From NCBI RefSeq assembly GCF_014697475.1, contig NZ_JACJRV010000024.1:1-64000 (forward strand): 64,000 nucleotides of DNA, in the 5' to 3' direction. The notes under the pieces were generated by a model, which was not told where the DNA came from, made no database searches, and saw only the letters and a list, made by a program, of their open reading frames with translations. This document shows, one piece after another, positions 27,994 to 37,612 of this stretch. Numbering within the stretch: the stretch's first letter is position 1; every line of letters starts with the position of its first letter. The position numbers were made by a program, and so were the translations under genes. The stretch comes from Nostoc sp. FACHB-152 (lineage in GTDB: Bacteria; Cyanobacteriota; Cyanobacteriia; Cyanobacteriales; Nostocaceae).

Positions 27994-28194
27994 AATGGAG
28001 CTAGATTTCTTAATTGCGTTAGCGAGCCTGCGATAGCGAAGCGTTAGCGACGCAGGAGCGTCGCGTCATTGCGAATTGCAAATTGCGAATTGGTATTAAA
28101 TGCTTCCGTTCCCCCAGCTTTTAACGCACCTATCACACGTGCTTTCAATGTTGGGTTACTCTCAATCTCATCCACAGCTTTAGCTACAACGCTA

Positions 28195-28267
28195 CCGCAA
28201 TTAAAAAACTTAGATACAGCAAAGCTTTCAGGGGTTGACATCTGGCTCAGATTTTTCGTGAAATGGG
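28195..28267. repeat. Dispersed repeat ending in GTGAAATGG, copy A
   Basis: About 72 bp starting CCGCAATTAAAAAACTTAGA and ending TTTTTCGTGAAATGG. It is closely similar to 31372-31442. Short frames over it (28044-28241 minus, 28069-28275 plus) read only repeat sequence and are not called. Confidence 0.7.
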
Positions 28268-28525
28268 ATAATTGAAGATTTAAATCATGCTTTGTTGTCG
28301 TTTTTTGCTTTGGTCTAGAATTTCACACTGAATAGATGTAGCGATCGCAAAAAAGATAAGCTAGAAAAGTGAAGAACTATCACGTGTTTTGTGTTGAGCC
28401 GGTAGGAATGTGATGAAGTTGCACAATATATAAGAGTGCAAATCCCGGTCGCATCAATAACCTACTTGCAACCAACACACTTGTGATAGCGATAACGCTC
28501 TGATTCAACCCCAATGGATAGCTAA

Positions 28526-29827
28526 ATGCAGATACAGCCTCCTCCAGAAAAATTTCTCTCGACACTATTGGAAATCCGAAATTATTACGCGCCACTGGTA
28601 GATAAGTACGGAAAATTATATCGAGAAGCATTAGATAACTTAACTCACGTCCAAGCGTTATTGTCGAACTGGGCTTTGCAAGAAGAAGCGAGCAGTCAGG
28701 GCTTTAGCCAGCAAGGAAGAGAAGAAATATTAACGTTGCCTACCCAACAAAATACCAATGGCACTCACCCGGAAGTATCAAAAACTGAGCCGAAATTAGT
28801 AGCATCAAATGATACTGAACTACCAAAACAAAACAATATAACAACAGCAGGTATATCTTCTCAGAACCAAGTAAGCCTGATAGAAGAAAACTTGTCTCAT
28901 GGTAGTAGCCTAGATGTTTCTCCAGATGAAAACGAATCTGATGAGGCTGATAATTTTGAGGAAATACTAGCCATAAACGCTGAAGTTAATGCTACCAAAG
29001 AAACTAACACCAAAGACGACACTGACAATGCTCTAAGAGCCACAAGAGAATTAGCCCAACCTAGCACTAGTGAGTCATCACCTCAAGAAGATAAACCAAG
29101 AGTTACCGCGTCTACCAAGCAAAAAGAAACCACCATTGCGCCAGACAAATCATTATATGGGCAAGATATTCCCATGCTGGGTGAGTATCAGTCTCTAAAA
29201 CGCATCGAAGCGGTAGAAAAACTGTTACAGCAGCATAAAGGTAGTGTATGTCATATTGATTTTGTGGTGCGATCGCTGTATGGGGAATTAGAACCGAAAG
29301 CTTGGAAAGTAGTCAAAGGTAGAGTTCAATCAACACTAACTCAAGGCAGAGAAAGTGGAAAATGGTCGCTCGTTCCCGGTAAACCTGGCTACTACACTAT
29401 AGATTTGAAATTACTCAACTCGTCGCGCAAGGGTAGTTCTTCTAAAAACAGCCAAACGAAAAACGAAAAACCCCAGACCGAGGTACAAGCAAATATCAGC
29501 ACTGAAAGTTCTTCTAAACAAGGTCAAACTCAATCCAAAAAACCAGACCCACAGGCGAAAGCTAATGCTATTCCCCTGAAAGAAGAGTTTGAAGGGAAAT
29601 TTCTGATTGATGCAATTACTTTGCTGCTGCAACAAAATCCGAGAAAGGTTTTTGATTCCGGGGAAGTTATTCACCGATTGTATGGAGAACTTCAGCCAGA
29701 GCAAGTCAAACAAGTTAAACCTGCCGTACTAAATGAATTGTCACGGGGTTTTCGCACAGGACGATTCTCCAGAGTGCCAGAAGAAAAAGGACTGTATATT
29801 TGGGATACTAAGTGGCTACCAGACTAA
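28526..29827 (+). CDS. Hypothetical protein with duplicated winged-helix-like domain
   Basis: A 433-residue protein. An N-terminal helical segment (~1-55) is followed by a long Ser/Thr/Glu-rich low-complexity region (~60-205). A ~75-residue domain (EAVEKLLQQHKGSVCHIDFV through GKPGYYTID) is then repeated after a second linker (DAITLLLQQNPRKVFDSGEV through KGLYIWD). Both copies share the pattern RLYGEL(E/Q)P, K-x-x-K and a G(K/R)(W/F)SxVP turn, like winged-helix or HARE-HTH modules. DNA or protein binding is plausible. No name is assigned. The upstream region has only a weak ribosome binding site. Confidence 0.75.
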   Translation: MQIQPPPEKFLSTLLEIRNYYAPLVDKYGKLYREALDNLTHVQALLSNWALQEEASSQGFSQQGREEILTLPTQQNTNGTHPEVSKTEPKLVASNDTELPKQNNITTAGISSQNQVSLIEENLSHGSSLDVSPDENESDEADNFEEILAINAEVNATKETNTKDDTDNALRATRELAQPSTSESSPQEDKPRVTASTKQKETTIAPDKSLYGQDIPMLGEYQSLKRIEAVEKLLQQHKGSVCHIDFVVRSLYGELEPKAWKVVKGRVQSTLTQGRESGKWSLVPGKPGYYTIDLKLLNSSRKGSSSKNSQTKNEKPQTEVQANISTESSSKQGQTQSKKPDPQAKANAIPLKEEFEGKFLIDAITLLLQQNPRKVFDSGEVIHRLYGELQPEQVKQVKPAVLNELSRGFRTGRFSRVPEEKGLYIWDTKWLPD

Positions 29828-29970
29828 CAACAAGCGCGCAATTAAGAAAGCCAACTTGTACAAGGGGTTCTTAACAAACCCTGCGGGAAGTCCCTAGATA
29901 GTTGTAGCCCAAATTCAAAATATTGTAGAGTCAAGAAAAGTTCTAAGTATTGCCCTGCAAAACTCACTCT

Positions 29971-31176
29971 ATGACTACCGCACCCTTAAGTTGGCAAGAA
30001 CTAGAATCTCTTGCCAACTATCAAATAGATACTGTTAATGGTCTCACCAACGCTAAAGCTAGGTTGCGCTTGTTTGGTCAGCCAGAATCTGAAGTGCGGG
30101 TAACACTATACCGCGATAACCATGCTTGGTGTCCTTACTGTCAAAAAGTTTGGTTATGGCTAGAAGAAAAACAGATCCCCTACCGCGTCGAAAAAGTGAC
30201 AATGTTCTGCTATGGGGAGAAAGAAAGTTGGTACAAACGTAAGGTACCATCAGGAATGCTGCCAGCGATTGAGTTAGATGGACGAATTATTAAAGAAAGC
30301 GATGACATTTTGATCGCTTTGGAAAAGGTTTTTGGGACATTGAGCCAAGGAATGGAAGACCGCACAGTGCTGCCTCTACGCCAATTAGAACGACTTTTAT
30401 TTAGAGCTTGGTGCGCTTGGCTGTGTTATCCGGTAATTTCCGCTCAACAAGAAAAACGCAACCGAGAGCAATTTATTACAGTGGTGGCGAAGGTTGAGGA
30501 GGCTCTGGGACGCACCCCAAGCCCTTATTTTCTAGATAGCTTCGGCATCGTCGATGTCATTTTTACGCCATATCTCGAACGGATGAATGCGAGCCTTTAC
30601 TATTACAAGGGCTACTCACTGCGAGAGGAAAATCCTCGTTTGAGCGCATGGTTTGCGGCAATGGAAAGCCGATCTACCTACTGCGGTACCCAGAGTGACT
30701 TTCACACCCACGTACATGATTTGCCGCCCCAAATGGGGGGCTGTTGGGAAAATGGCGAAACCCAGATGCTTATAAATAAAGAGCGGGTGAATAATGGCCC
30801 CTGGTTTGGACTACCAGATGTGAGTTATCCAGAACCCGAAACCTCCCGCATGGAAGCTCTTCAAAGAACTATCGAGCATCGCATCAATATTATTCGCGTC
30901 AACCCCGCAGATGATAGATTGTTTGATCAAGCTCTACGTTGTGCTTTAACACACATGATGACCGGGGAGGACTGTATACCTCCATCGGGATCTGATGTCG
31001 CCCTACGATATCTGCGCGATCGCATTAATGTACCGCGAGATATGTCCATCTACGCAGCCAAGCGATTGAGGGAATCACTGGAAAAAACCGCAGCCCTTGT
31101 AGGCAATGGACAGCCAGATCCTATTCCCACTCAGCATCGACGAGATCAAGACCCGTCTAACTTTGCCATCAAGTAG
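29971..31176 (+). CDS. GST-fold protein with CPYC motif
   Basis: A 401-residue protein with a glutaredoxin/GST-like N-domain bearing [19 protein letters not shown] (near residues 52-70) and the cis-Pro segment [11 protein letters not shown], followed by a GST helical domain and a ~150-residue extension. The extension ([28 protein letters not shown]) is conserved in cyanobacterial and plant homologues of unknown role. The CPYC pair suggests disulfide or glutathionylation chemistry, not simple conjugation. The frame opens at TTG 29950; ATG 29971 is preferred. Confidence 0.87.
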   Translation: MTTAPLSWQELESLANYQIDTVNGLTNAKARLRLFGQPESEVRVTLYRDNHAWCPYCQKVWLWLEEKQIPYRVEKVTMFCYGEKESWYKRKVPSGMLPAIELDGRIIKESDDILIALEKVFGTLSQGMEDRTVLPLRQLERLLFRAWCAWLCYPVISAQQEKRNREQFITVVAKVEEALGRTPSPYFLDSFGIVDVIFTPYLERMNASLYYYKGYSLREENPRLSAWFAAMESRSTYCGTQSDFHTHVHDLPPQMGGCWENGETQMLINKERVNNGPWFGLPDVSYPEPETSRMEALQRTIEHRINIIRVNPADDRLFDQALRCALTHMMTGEDCIPPSGSDVALRYLRDRINVPRDMSIYAAKRLRESLEKTAALVGNGQPDPIPTQHRRDQDPSNFAIK

Positions 31177-31197
31177 GATTTAGGCACCCGTATTAGC

Positions 31198-31232
31198 AGA
31201 TAACTGTTAACTAGGAAAATTAACAGTTATCT
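31198..31232 (+). terminator. Hairpin after the CPYC GST gene
   Basis: AGATAACTGTTAA pairs perfectly with TTAACAGTTATCT around a 9-base loop, 22 bases past the stop. There is no long T tract, so it may be either a terminator or a dispersed palindrome; the ACAGTTA unit recurs at 36783. Confidence 0.5.
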
Positions 31233-31371
31233 TGGTTTCCAGCTTTGACCAACTTACCCCAATACGTTTCGGATAAGGATTTTGAACTCAGAATTGGTTT
31301 GGGGAAAAGGTTAAACCAATTCGCAATTCGCTTTTTCCGTGTTTTAACGGGGATTTATACCAATTCGCAAT

Positions 31372-31442
31372 CCGCAATTAAAAAACTTAGATGCAGTAAA
31401 GCTTTGGGAGTTTACATCTGTATCAGATTTTTAGTGAAATGG
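31372..31442. repeat. Dispersed repeat ending in GTGAAATGG, copy B
   Basis: About 71 bp starting CCGCAATTAAAAAACTTAGA and ending TTTTTAGTGAAATGG, near-identical at both ends to 28195-28267. The 67-codon frame over it (31245-31448) is repeat-derived and not called. Confidence 0.7.
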
Positions 31443-31516
31443 TATTAGACCCCGCCACAACACTTGCGGCTTGATAGAGCCGGGTACTGAAACCCCTACA
31501 TTTTGTTAATGCCCCT

Positions 31517-31861
31517 TTAAGCTGTTTCATCCATCAGATTAAAGCCCCAAATTTTCAAAACCGCGATCGCTATTTCCCTATCTACACCTTCATAAGCCTC
31601 CCATTCAGACGGGTGATCTTTAGGATGTCCATCGCCTACATTACCTGCAATTTTGATCACTGGAACACCAGCCAAGCGATCGCGTTCCATCCCCTTTGGA
31701 AGGGCTAGTTGGAGTTTGCGACCTACAAACTTCGATGCACTAGAATTAGCTATAGATTCACGAATTAAACAAATATCACCAGCAATTCCCCACGTAGTCT
31801 GGTAAATGTGGAGAAACGAGATATAAGTTTCTGGTTTGATGGATCTTTTGAAAACTTGCAC
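31517..31861 (-). CDS. Hypothetical protein
   Basis: A 114-residue soluble protein starting at GTG 31861, supported by AAGGA 9 bases upstream and an in-frame stop just before. Visible stretches are a basic N-terminus, GRKLQLALPKGMERDRLAGV and a C-terminal acidic EYEGVDREIAIAVLKIWG-like region. No family was recognised. It is isolated: repeats lie downstream and an empty 490-base region upstream. Protein-like composition and a good ribosome site argue for a real gene. Confidence 0.55.
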   Translation of the reverse strand: MQVFKRSIKPETYISFLHIYQTTWGIAGDICLIRESIANSSASKFVGRKLQLALPKGMERDRLAGVPVIKIAGNVGDGHPKDHPSEWEAYEGVDREIAIAVLKIWGFNLMDETA

Positions 31862-32355
31862 TAGCTGTAATCCTTACAAAGTCGCTCTTGATTTAAGAAT
31901 TTTATGCAAATACTAAGTAGAACTGCGTAAATATTTGTAGTTAGAACAAAGCGGGAGGTAGGCGGTAGCCGAGCCTGTCATGAGTGTGGCTCTTCGCGCA
32001 CTTCGTCTTTAAAAGAGAAAGGCGCAGTCGAGGTGAGGTAGCTATGCGGGAGAAAAGAGGGTTTGAGCTTAATTAACTGTTCTTAACGGGGTTTAATTTT
32101 TCCCTTCTACTTACCTCACTTTAAAAGATCGTTTTTTAATTCTCTTTATAACTCTAGCTTTAATTAGCTGCGAGTGCCTGAAACTGCACCCCAGAACTAA
32201 AAAACTACAACAAATTCAGATTTTTTAACAGCAAAACTGCACTTTTTAGTTATCTGTTATACATATAAAAAACAAGTATCGAAACCCAAATTTTTAGAGT
32301 ACAGCTTAAATGCTAATTAGGTCTAGGATGAAATCAGGTAGTAAAAGCGATACAG
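31862..32355. other. Intergenic region, no gene seen
   Basis: This lies between divergent genes. A GC-richer block (about 31950-32055) contains repeat-like sequence without a clear hairpin; the remainder is AT-rich. No credible reading frame. Confidence 0.4.
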
Positions 32356-33009
32356 ATGACATCACAAGACGCAAGACAATATGCAGCAGCCACCGAGCGC
32401 AACCGCGAACCAATTTTAGAAATACTGTTAAAGGTATTGCCTAAGAGTGGCACAATTTTAGAAATTGCTAGTGGTACAGGCGAACACGCAGTTTATTTTG
32501 CCGATAAGTTCAAAGATTGTGTATGGCTACCAACAGATCTCAACCCACAAGCAAGAGCCAGTATCGTGGCATGGACTGAACACCATAAATGTACAAATGT
32601 GTATCCGCCCCTGGAGCTTGATGTCAGAGAAACAGTATGGATAGTAGAGAACCAAACAGCAACCGGGTTGTTGAATAGCTTACCAATTGTCGCCATAGTC
32701 AATATCAACATGATTCATATTTCACCGTGGGCAGCTTGTTTGGGACTAATGGCAGGGGCGGGTCGGATATTGCCTGTGGGTGGTATCCTCTACTTATATG
32801 GGCCTTTTAAACAAGGTGGAGAACATACAGCCGCAAGTAATGCAGCTTTTGACGAATATTTACGCGCTCAGAACCCTCTATGGGGAGTGCGTAACTTAGA
32901 TGATGTAGTCGCAGCAGCTAGGGCAGAGCATTTAACTCTCAAGCAGACTTACCAAATGCCAGCAAATAATCTTTCGGTAGTGTTTGAACGGACTGCAAAA
33001 ACAAGATGA
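32356..33009 (+). CDS. DUF938 SAM-dependent methyltransferase-like protein
   Basis: A 217-residue class I methyltransferase-like protein of the DUF938 family. Motif I is LEIASGTGEHAVYFA (residues ~36-50), with the PTDLNPQAR acidic loop and NINMIHISPW as motif IV, and a YGPFKQGGEHT block characteristic of DUF938. Substrate unknown. The ATG start has only a weak upstream site. Immediately after its stop, on the other strand, is a hydrolase remnant. Confidence 0.88.
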   Translation: MTSQDARQYAAATERNREPILEILLKVLPKSGTILEIASGTGEHAVYFADKFKDCVWLPTDLNPQARASIVAWTEHHKCTNVYPPLELDVRETVWIVENQTATGLLNSLPIVAIVNINMIHISPWAACLGLMAGAGRILPVGGILYLYGPFKQGGEHTAASNAAFDEYLRAQNPLWGVRNLDDVVAAARAEHLTLKQTYQMPANNLSVVFERTAKTR

Positions 33010-33290
33010 AATTTTTCTGCGTCCTCCGACGGCAGCATATCATCAGCTTCTCCCCACAAAATTAGCGTTGATTGATCAACTTTGGCATGGTTCCAAAGTG
33101 GCATTTCTTGATGCAGCATTGCACATTAGTTTAAGGGAGCTTTAACTTTATTAATAAACTGTTGATAATTACCTTGAACAATTGATTGGGCTTCTATTTT
33201 CGCAGGTTTGATATCGGATGAGAGTCCATAACTAGGAAGACAAAATCCTGTTAGCAAGATTAAAAGTAAAGAAGTTCTCAAATTTTTCAT
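33010..33290 (-). pseudogene. Broken secreted protein / alpha-beta hydrolase remnant
   Basis: From ATG 33290 the minus strand encodes a 54-residue piece with a signal peptide (LLLILLTGFCLPSYG) that stops at 33126. The same frame continues past that stop with MLHQEMPLWNHAKVD and STLILWGEADDMLPSEDAEK, the typical alpha/beta-hydrolase segment carrying the catalytic Asp, then ends abruptly at the DUF938 gene end. The catalytic Ser and His regions are missing. This is either a nonsense-broken gene or two fragments joined by deletion; both readings make it inactive. Confidence 0.6.
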
Positions 33291-33377
33291 AACTTGAATA
33301 TAGGACTAGTATGAGATTTTAAAAAAATCAGTACATTATTACTTGCCTTCTTTTCTATTGCCTATTGCCTATTGCCT

Positions 33378-33815
33378 TTATTTAGGTTGCTTTTGTTGTG
33401 AAATCGAGAGGGTACAATCATACTGGTGCTTGGATAACTCGCCAATATATAGTGAGTAATCTCCAGGTTTCCAGAAACCTGAAAATTCTGCTTTATTACC
33501 TGAGTAACTATCGGCTAAAACGCAGAAGCGGCCCCCTGGCCCGTCAATTAGCAAGGTTGGTTGACCGGGGCTGTCAACAGTTAATCGCAAATAAGGTATT
33601 GACTTTGTAACCCGAATAATTTGACTGGGTTGGTCGGAAATGTTACCACAATTACTGTGGACATTTCCTCCAGATTTGCCATTTAAAACTAGCGGATCTG
33701 ATTTTAAGTTGGTTGAGATGTCGATAGATGATACTTCTGCTAAGTTGGGCTGGATATATATCATACTCAGTAATGTAGCAGTGACCACAGATTTCAATAG
33801 CCTCAGCGTCTTCAT
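33378..33815 (-). CDS. Secreted beta-sandwich protein, hypothetical
   Basis: A 145-residue protein with a signal peptide (residues ~1-26, LLKSVVTATLLSMIYIQPNLA) and a mature beta-rich domain resembling cyanobacterial exported proteins with a pre-peptidase C-terminal-like sandwich: LRLTVDSPGQPTLLIDGPGG and FWKPGDYSLYIGEL. Three Cys in the mature part may form disulfides. Probably periplasmic or surface. CAATAGG-type heptamers lie directly after its stop (33351-33378). Confidence 0.7.
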   Translation of the reverse strand: MKTLRLLKSVVTATLLSMIYIQPNLAEVSSIDISTNLKSDPLVLNGKSGGNVHSNCGNISDQPSQIIRVTKSIPYLRLTVDSPGQPTLLIDGPGGRFCVLADSYSGNKAEFSGFWKPGDYSLYIGELSKHQYDCTLSISQQKQPK

Positions 33816-34185
33816 ACTAACTAATGCTCCCGACTATTTTTAAAGCAATATTGATATAAATAATCTGAGTTATTAGACGATCGCAATCCCTCGGTGTTCC
33901 TGAAATGGTCGTATAAAATTTTATATTTAAGTTTATCGCTATATGGTTAAATATGAACAAAAGATGAAGTAACTAGTTCTGTATACACAGGAAATAGGTG
34001 CAGGTAATCAAAAAACCCTATATTAGGCAACACCTAAGTGCAAGAATAAAAGATTGATTTTTATTGACAAGATTTAAGCCTTGTAACCACAAAACATTAG
34101 TTAAAATCACAAGCACAACCGGATAAAAGTTCGGATGTGTTCGGTTAGATGTTGAACAAATGTTATAGCAGAGGTAGAAAAGCTG

Positions 34186-34530
34186 ATGAATCCTCAACCG
34201 GAAGAAAACTTGCAGCAACGGCTGCAAAAGCTAGAGGCAGAGATTAATTCCCAGAATGTAGACACTGGAAATACAAAAGAAACGAGACAGCAATCTCAGC
34301 CTAATTTTCTCAACTTTAACTCTTACTTGACGCGATCGCAGCTCTGGTTGAAAAGTTTATCTGGGACAGGCAAGCTGGTAGTTGTGGGCGTAACAGTGCT
34401 ATTAGGTTTGGCAGTGTTGCAAGCAGTGCTGAAACTCGTTACCTCTGCAATTAGTCTGGCAGTCTTGGCAGGGTTGGTGTATCTTGGATACAAATTTTTT
34501 GTCTCTGGTAGCTTTTCTAATAAGCAATAG
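34186..34530 (+). CDS. Cyanobacterial small membrane protein, hypothetical
   Basis: A 114-residue protein: a polar, Gln-rich N-terminus with a short predicted coiled coil (LQQRLQKLEAEI), then two close hydrophobic segments (KLVVVGVTVLLGLAVLQAVL and SAISLAVLAGLVYLGYKFF). No named family was recognised. It lies 60 bases upstream of the HglK-like gene on the same strand and may be co-transcribed with it. Confidence 0.7.
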   Translation: MNPQPEENLQQRLQKLEAEINSQNVDTGNTKETRQQSQPNFLNFNSYLTRSQLWLKSLSGTGKLVVVGVTVLLGLAVLQAVLKLVTSAISLAVLAGLVYLGYKFFVSGSFSNKQ

Positions 34531-34590
34531 CACTCTTATATTAACCAAGCCAGAAATGGCAAAAAAATAAACTTTAAAGGAAATTATTCA

Positions 34591-36726
34591 ATGGCAACCC
34601 CAATTGTGAGGAGTAATGATAGTCAACCTAATAAGTCAAAAGCACCGACAAAAGCCAATTCACTGCCGCTAGTCACTAGACGCTTTGCGGCTTGGGCAGC
34701 TGAAATCACACTGGTGGCTACCAGTGGGTTGGTTCCTTTTGGACTGGGTGCTTATATCAATTCGCGAAGCGACATCAACCGTGTACCGCTTAACCCAGTA
34801 CTAGTAGTCACAGAAAGAGCGATCGCGCGACCTTTGGCTTTACCTGTTAGCTACGGCATTCGTAATGTTGCTTGGCCGACTAATTACTTATGGATGTTAG
34901 CTTTAATTACACCTGTAACTTTGTCATGGTGGCAATTATATTTATTGGCTAAAACTGGCAGCACCCTGCCTAAACGCTGGTTTGGAGTGCGGGTGATCAA
35001 CGATCAAGGTAAACCTCCTGGTTTAGGCGTAGCCATAGCACGAGAAGGAATTGGCAAATTGTCTGTGCCAGTTTCTATCGCCCATATTCTCTGGCGGTAC
35101 AGCTTTGCCTTTCCTAACTTAGGTTTGTTTACGTTTTTGGCAGTGTTGATGGTGCTAGGAGAAAGTTTAGCTTTGCCATCGCGCCAAGGTCGTCGCGCCT
35201 TGCATGATTGGATAGCTGGTACTGATGCTGTTGATGCGACTCGTCCAACTGGGCGGGGTGCATTAGCAAAAACCAATGAAACTCAACCCGCAGCAACCGA
35301 AGCACCGACACCAATAGCGTCCACTGAAACCAAGTTGCCCACATTGTGGCGAAGGCTGCGGCAAAACTCAAACCTGTCTTTGTTTGTCATCACACTTGCC
35401 AGTATGACTGCGGTGTTGGCTACTTTAATTGGTACTCAAGTCTATATCCAAACTCAGCAAGGCCAACGGACAACCAACCAAATCAACAGCCAAAAGTTTT
35501 TGGAACTGGTGAAACAATTAAGTCCCAACTCTGGGGCTTCTGTTGAAGAGCGTCAAAGCACAATTTTGGCGATGGGTAGTCTCAATGATCAGCAATCAAG
35601 TCAATTTTTGACCGATTTGCTAGTTAATGAAACTAATCCCGCGCTGTTAGATACCATTCAACAAGCTTTGACAACCGTCGGAATTCCAGCCATCCCGGAA
35701 TTAAAAAAGAAAAATCAGATTCTGGCGAATGAATTGGAATCAGTTTCTAGTAGCGCACCTCAAGAGCGAGAATTGCGACAACGGCGATTACAACTCAATC
35801 AGCAGACTATCAACAAAATTTTGAGTGTTTATAGTGGCAAAATTGCTGGTATTGACTTAAATAGAACTAATTTGAGCCAAAGTCGGACTGCGGGAGGTTC
35901 TAACTTTAACTTGGTGTTAGAAAATACTGATTTGTCAGGCGTGAGGTTAAAGTCGGCAAATCTTAACCAAGCCAGTTTCAAAGGTAGCCGCTTCCGCAGT
36001 GTAGGTGAAGATAAACGCTGGGATACTTATGATGATACGATCGCTGACTTAAGTCAAGCCCAACTCAAACAAGCTAATCTTACCGATGCTAACCTGAGTC
36101 GAGTGTCGCTGACTGGTACTGATTTAAGTCGTGCTACTCTCAACCGAGCTAATCTTGCAAATGCCCGTCTAATTGGTGCTAACCTCAGCAGCGCCCAACT
36201 TGTAGGTGCTGATTTGCGAAATGCAGTTTTAGAAAATGCCAGCTTGACTGGAGCCGATTTAGGTGATGCCAAGTTAAACGAAGCGAATCTGTATGCAGCG
36301 CGTCTAGGACGTGTAATTGCGATCGGTACACAATTATCATTTGCTGACTTAACTAAAACCGATTGGCAAGCTTCAGACTTATCTGGAGCATACTTAGATC
36401 GGGCAAATTTGAGCAATGCGAATCTCAGTGCTACGCGCTTAACTGGTGCGATTTTACGTTCAGCCAAATTAGAAAACGCTGACTTACGCAACTCCGACCT
36501 TAGTTTTGCAGACTTACGGGGAGCAAACGTTGCTGGAGCCGATTTTAAAGATGCAATTCTAGCTCCTAACAAACAAGACCCCGCAGATCAATTTGTGCAA
36601 ACTCCCGACACTGGAACGGTTTCGGCTGTAGTCCAAGGCGTTGATTTTTCCCAAGCAAAAAATTTAGATGCCAAACAACTAGCTTACATTTGTACGCAAG
36701 GTGGCATTCATCCGCGTTGCCCGTAA
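34591..36726 (+). CDS. hglK: RDD-domain / pentapeptide-repeat membrane protein, HglK-like
   Basis: A 711-residue protein. An RDD-type membrane domain (~25-215, VTRRFAAWAAEITLVATSGL, a GKPPGLGVAIARE loop, GRRALHDWIAGT) is followed by a further membrane segment (~258-282), a polar region and about 35 consecutive A(D/N)LxX pentapeptides (~480-655), ending GGIHPRCP. Published HglK of Anabaena has about 727 residues, four membrane segments and 36 such repeats, and is needed to localise heterocyst glycolipids; length, membrane count and repeat number agree well. Identity is inferred from architecture, not alignment. If correct it supports a heterocystous host. Confidence 0.68.
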   Translation: MATPIVRSNDSQPNKSKAPTKANSLPLVTRRFAAWAAEITLVATSGLVPFGLGAYINSRSDINRVPLNPVLVVTERAIARPLALPVSYGIRNVAWPTNYLWMLALITPVTLSWWQLYLLAKTGSTLPKRWFGVRVINDQGKPPGLGVAIAREGIGKLSVPVSIAHILWRYSFAFPNLGLFTFLAVLMVLGESLALPSRQGRRALHDWIAGTDAVDATRPTGRGALAKTNETQPAATEAPTPIASTETKLPTLWRRLRQNSNLSLFVITLASMTAVLATLIGTQVYIQTQQGQRTTNQINSQKFLELVKQLSPNSGASVEERQSTILAMGSLNDQQSSQFLTDLLVNETNPALLDTIQQALTTVGIPAIPELKKKNQILANELESVSSSAPQERELRQRRLQLNQQTINKILSVYSGKIAGIDLNRTNLSQSRTAGGSNFNLVLENTDLSGVRLKSANLNQASFKGSRFRSVGEDKRWDTYDDTIADLSQAQLKQANLTDANLSRVSLTGTDLSRATLNRANLANARLIGANLSSAQLVGADLRNAVLENASLTGADLGDAKLNEANLYAARLGRVIAIGTQLSFADLTKTDWQASDLSGAYLDRANLSNANLSATRLTGAILRSAKLENADLRNSDLSFADLRGANVAGADFKDAILAPNKQDPADQFVQTPDTGTVSAVVQGVDFSQAKNLDAKQLAYICTQGGIHPRCP

Positions 36727-36782
36727 AATTTAGATGGGGAGAAAGGATAAATTTATTACCTAACTCCTCACTAATTAAATCA

Positions 36783-36914
36783 GTGAACAGTTAACAGTTA
36801 ACAGTTATCATGGCGTATGGTGTTACATTGCAACGCACCAAATTATGGTGAACTCTAACTTAAAGATTAATACATTCACTGTTTACTGATAACTGCTTTA
36901 CTGATAACTGTTAA
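36783..36914. repeat. Inverted repeat pair of ACAGTTA heptamers
   Basis: Three ACAGTTA units at the left (AACAGTTATCA ending about 36809) are mirrored on the right by TGATAACTGTT (about 36901). About 130 bases lie between the ends of the element. It sits immediately upstream of the gene at 36949 and may influence its transcription. Confidence 0.5.
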
Positions 36915-36948
36915 GCATAATCTAAATTACAGTGTGAGGAGTCAGGTG

Positions 36949-37446
36949 ATGCGTTATCTTCCTTATGTAGGAACAATTGTGGTAGCTAGTGCTTTGAGCC
37001 TGACTACAGGCTCTCAATCAGCACAAGCTCAAGTAGCCTATGGTAGCTATGTTGGTGTCGGCCCAACAGTCGGACTAAGTGATGGTATCCAAATCGGGGG
37101 AGTTGTTGCTTTTCGCTATAAACTTTTGGAAGCACCAATTTCTTTTCGCGCCCAAGCATTAATTGGTAACAATACTGCTGTTGTACCCACTGTTTCTTAC
37201 GATGTGCCGCTTAACTGGCAAACAGATGCTTATTTGGGAGCAGGCCTAGTGTTAGCTGGTGGTAATGCTGATAATGCTTCTCCTGTAGGTAACAAGATTA
37301 GTTTTGCTTTACAGCCAGGAATCGATTATGTTGTTCCCAATAGCAACACTGTACTTTTTGGCAACGCCATCATTGCTTTTGATGCCTACCGTGACGGTGG
37401 TGGTGCAGCTGTGGCTGTGCAAGGGGGCGTGGGCTTGAGATTTTAA
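36949..37446 (+). CDS. Exported outer-membrane-like protein, hypothetical
   Basis: A 165-residue protein with a signal peptide ending in SAQAQ (residues ~1-28). The mature part is Gly- and aromatic-rich alternating beta strands (YVGVGPTVGLSDGIQIGGVV, AYLGAGLVLAGG) and ends with GGVGLRF, a terminal Phe typical of outer-membrane beta-barrels. ATG 36949 has GAGGAG 7 bases upstream and is preferred to GTG 36934. A strong terminator follows at 37613. Confidence 0.78.
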   Translation: MRYLPYVGTIVVASALSLTTGSQSAQAQVAYGSYVGVGPTVGLSDGIQIGGVVAFRYKLLEAPISFRAQALIGNNTAVVPTVSYDVPLNWQTDAYLGAGLVLAGGNADNASPVGNKISFALQPGIDYVVPNSNTVLFGNAIIAFDAYRDGGGAAVAVQGGVGLRF

Positions 37447-37612
37447 TTTTCGCTTGCCAGACTAGTAAACAGGTAATGAAACTAATTCCCCGAAAAATTT
37501 TTTCAACTTTTCCGGAATCAGTCTCCGTGCAGTGGTATTACTTATCAGTAAAGCGATTTATACAGAAACTCTATATTTAATTTTCGGGGAATATATCCCC
37601 ACTGCCTAAATC

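Noticed and set aside
28044-28275. Two short frames on opposite strands
   Set aside because: Both are translations of dispersed repeat DNA, similar to 31245-31448.
31245-31448. 67-codon plus-strand frame
   Set aside because: It covers a repeat copy with no start signal; treated as non-coding.
33126-33290. 54-residue secreted small protein as an intact gene
   Set aside because: The frame continues into a hydrolase segment after the stop and is cut by the next gene, so a pseudogene is more likely.
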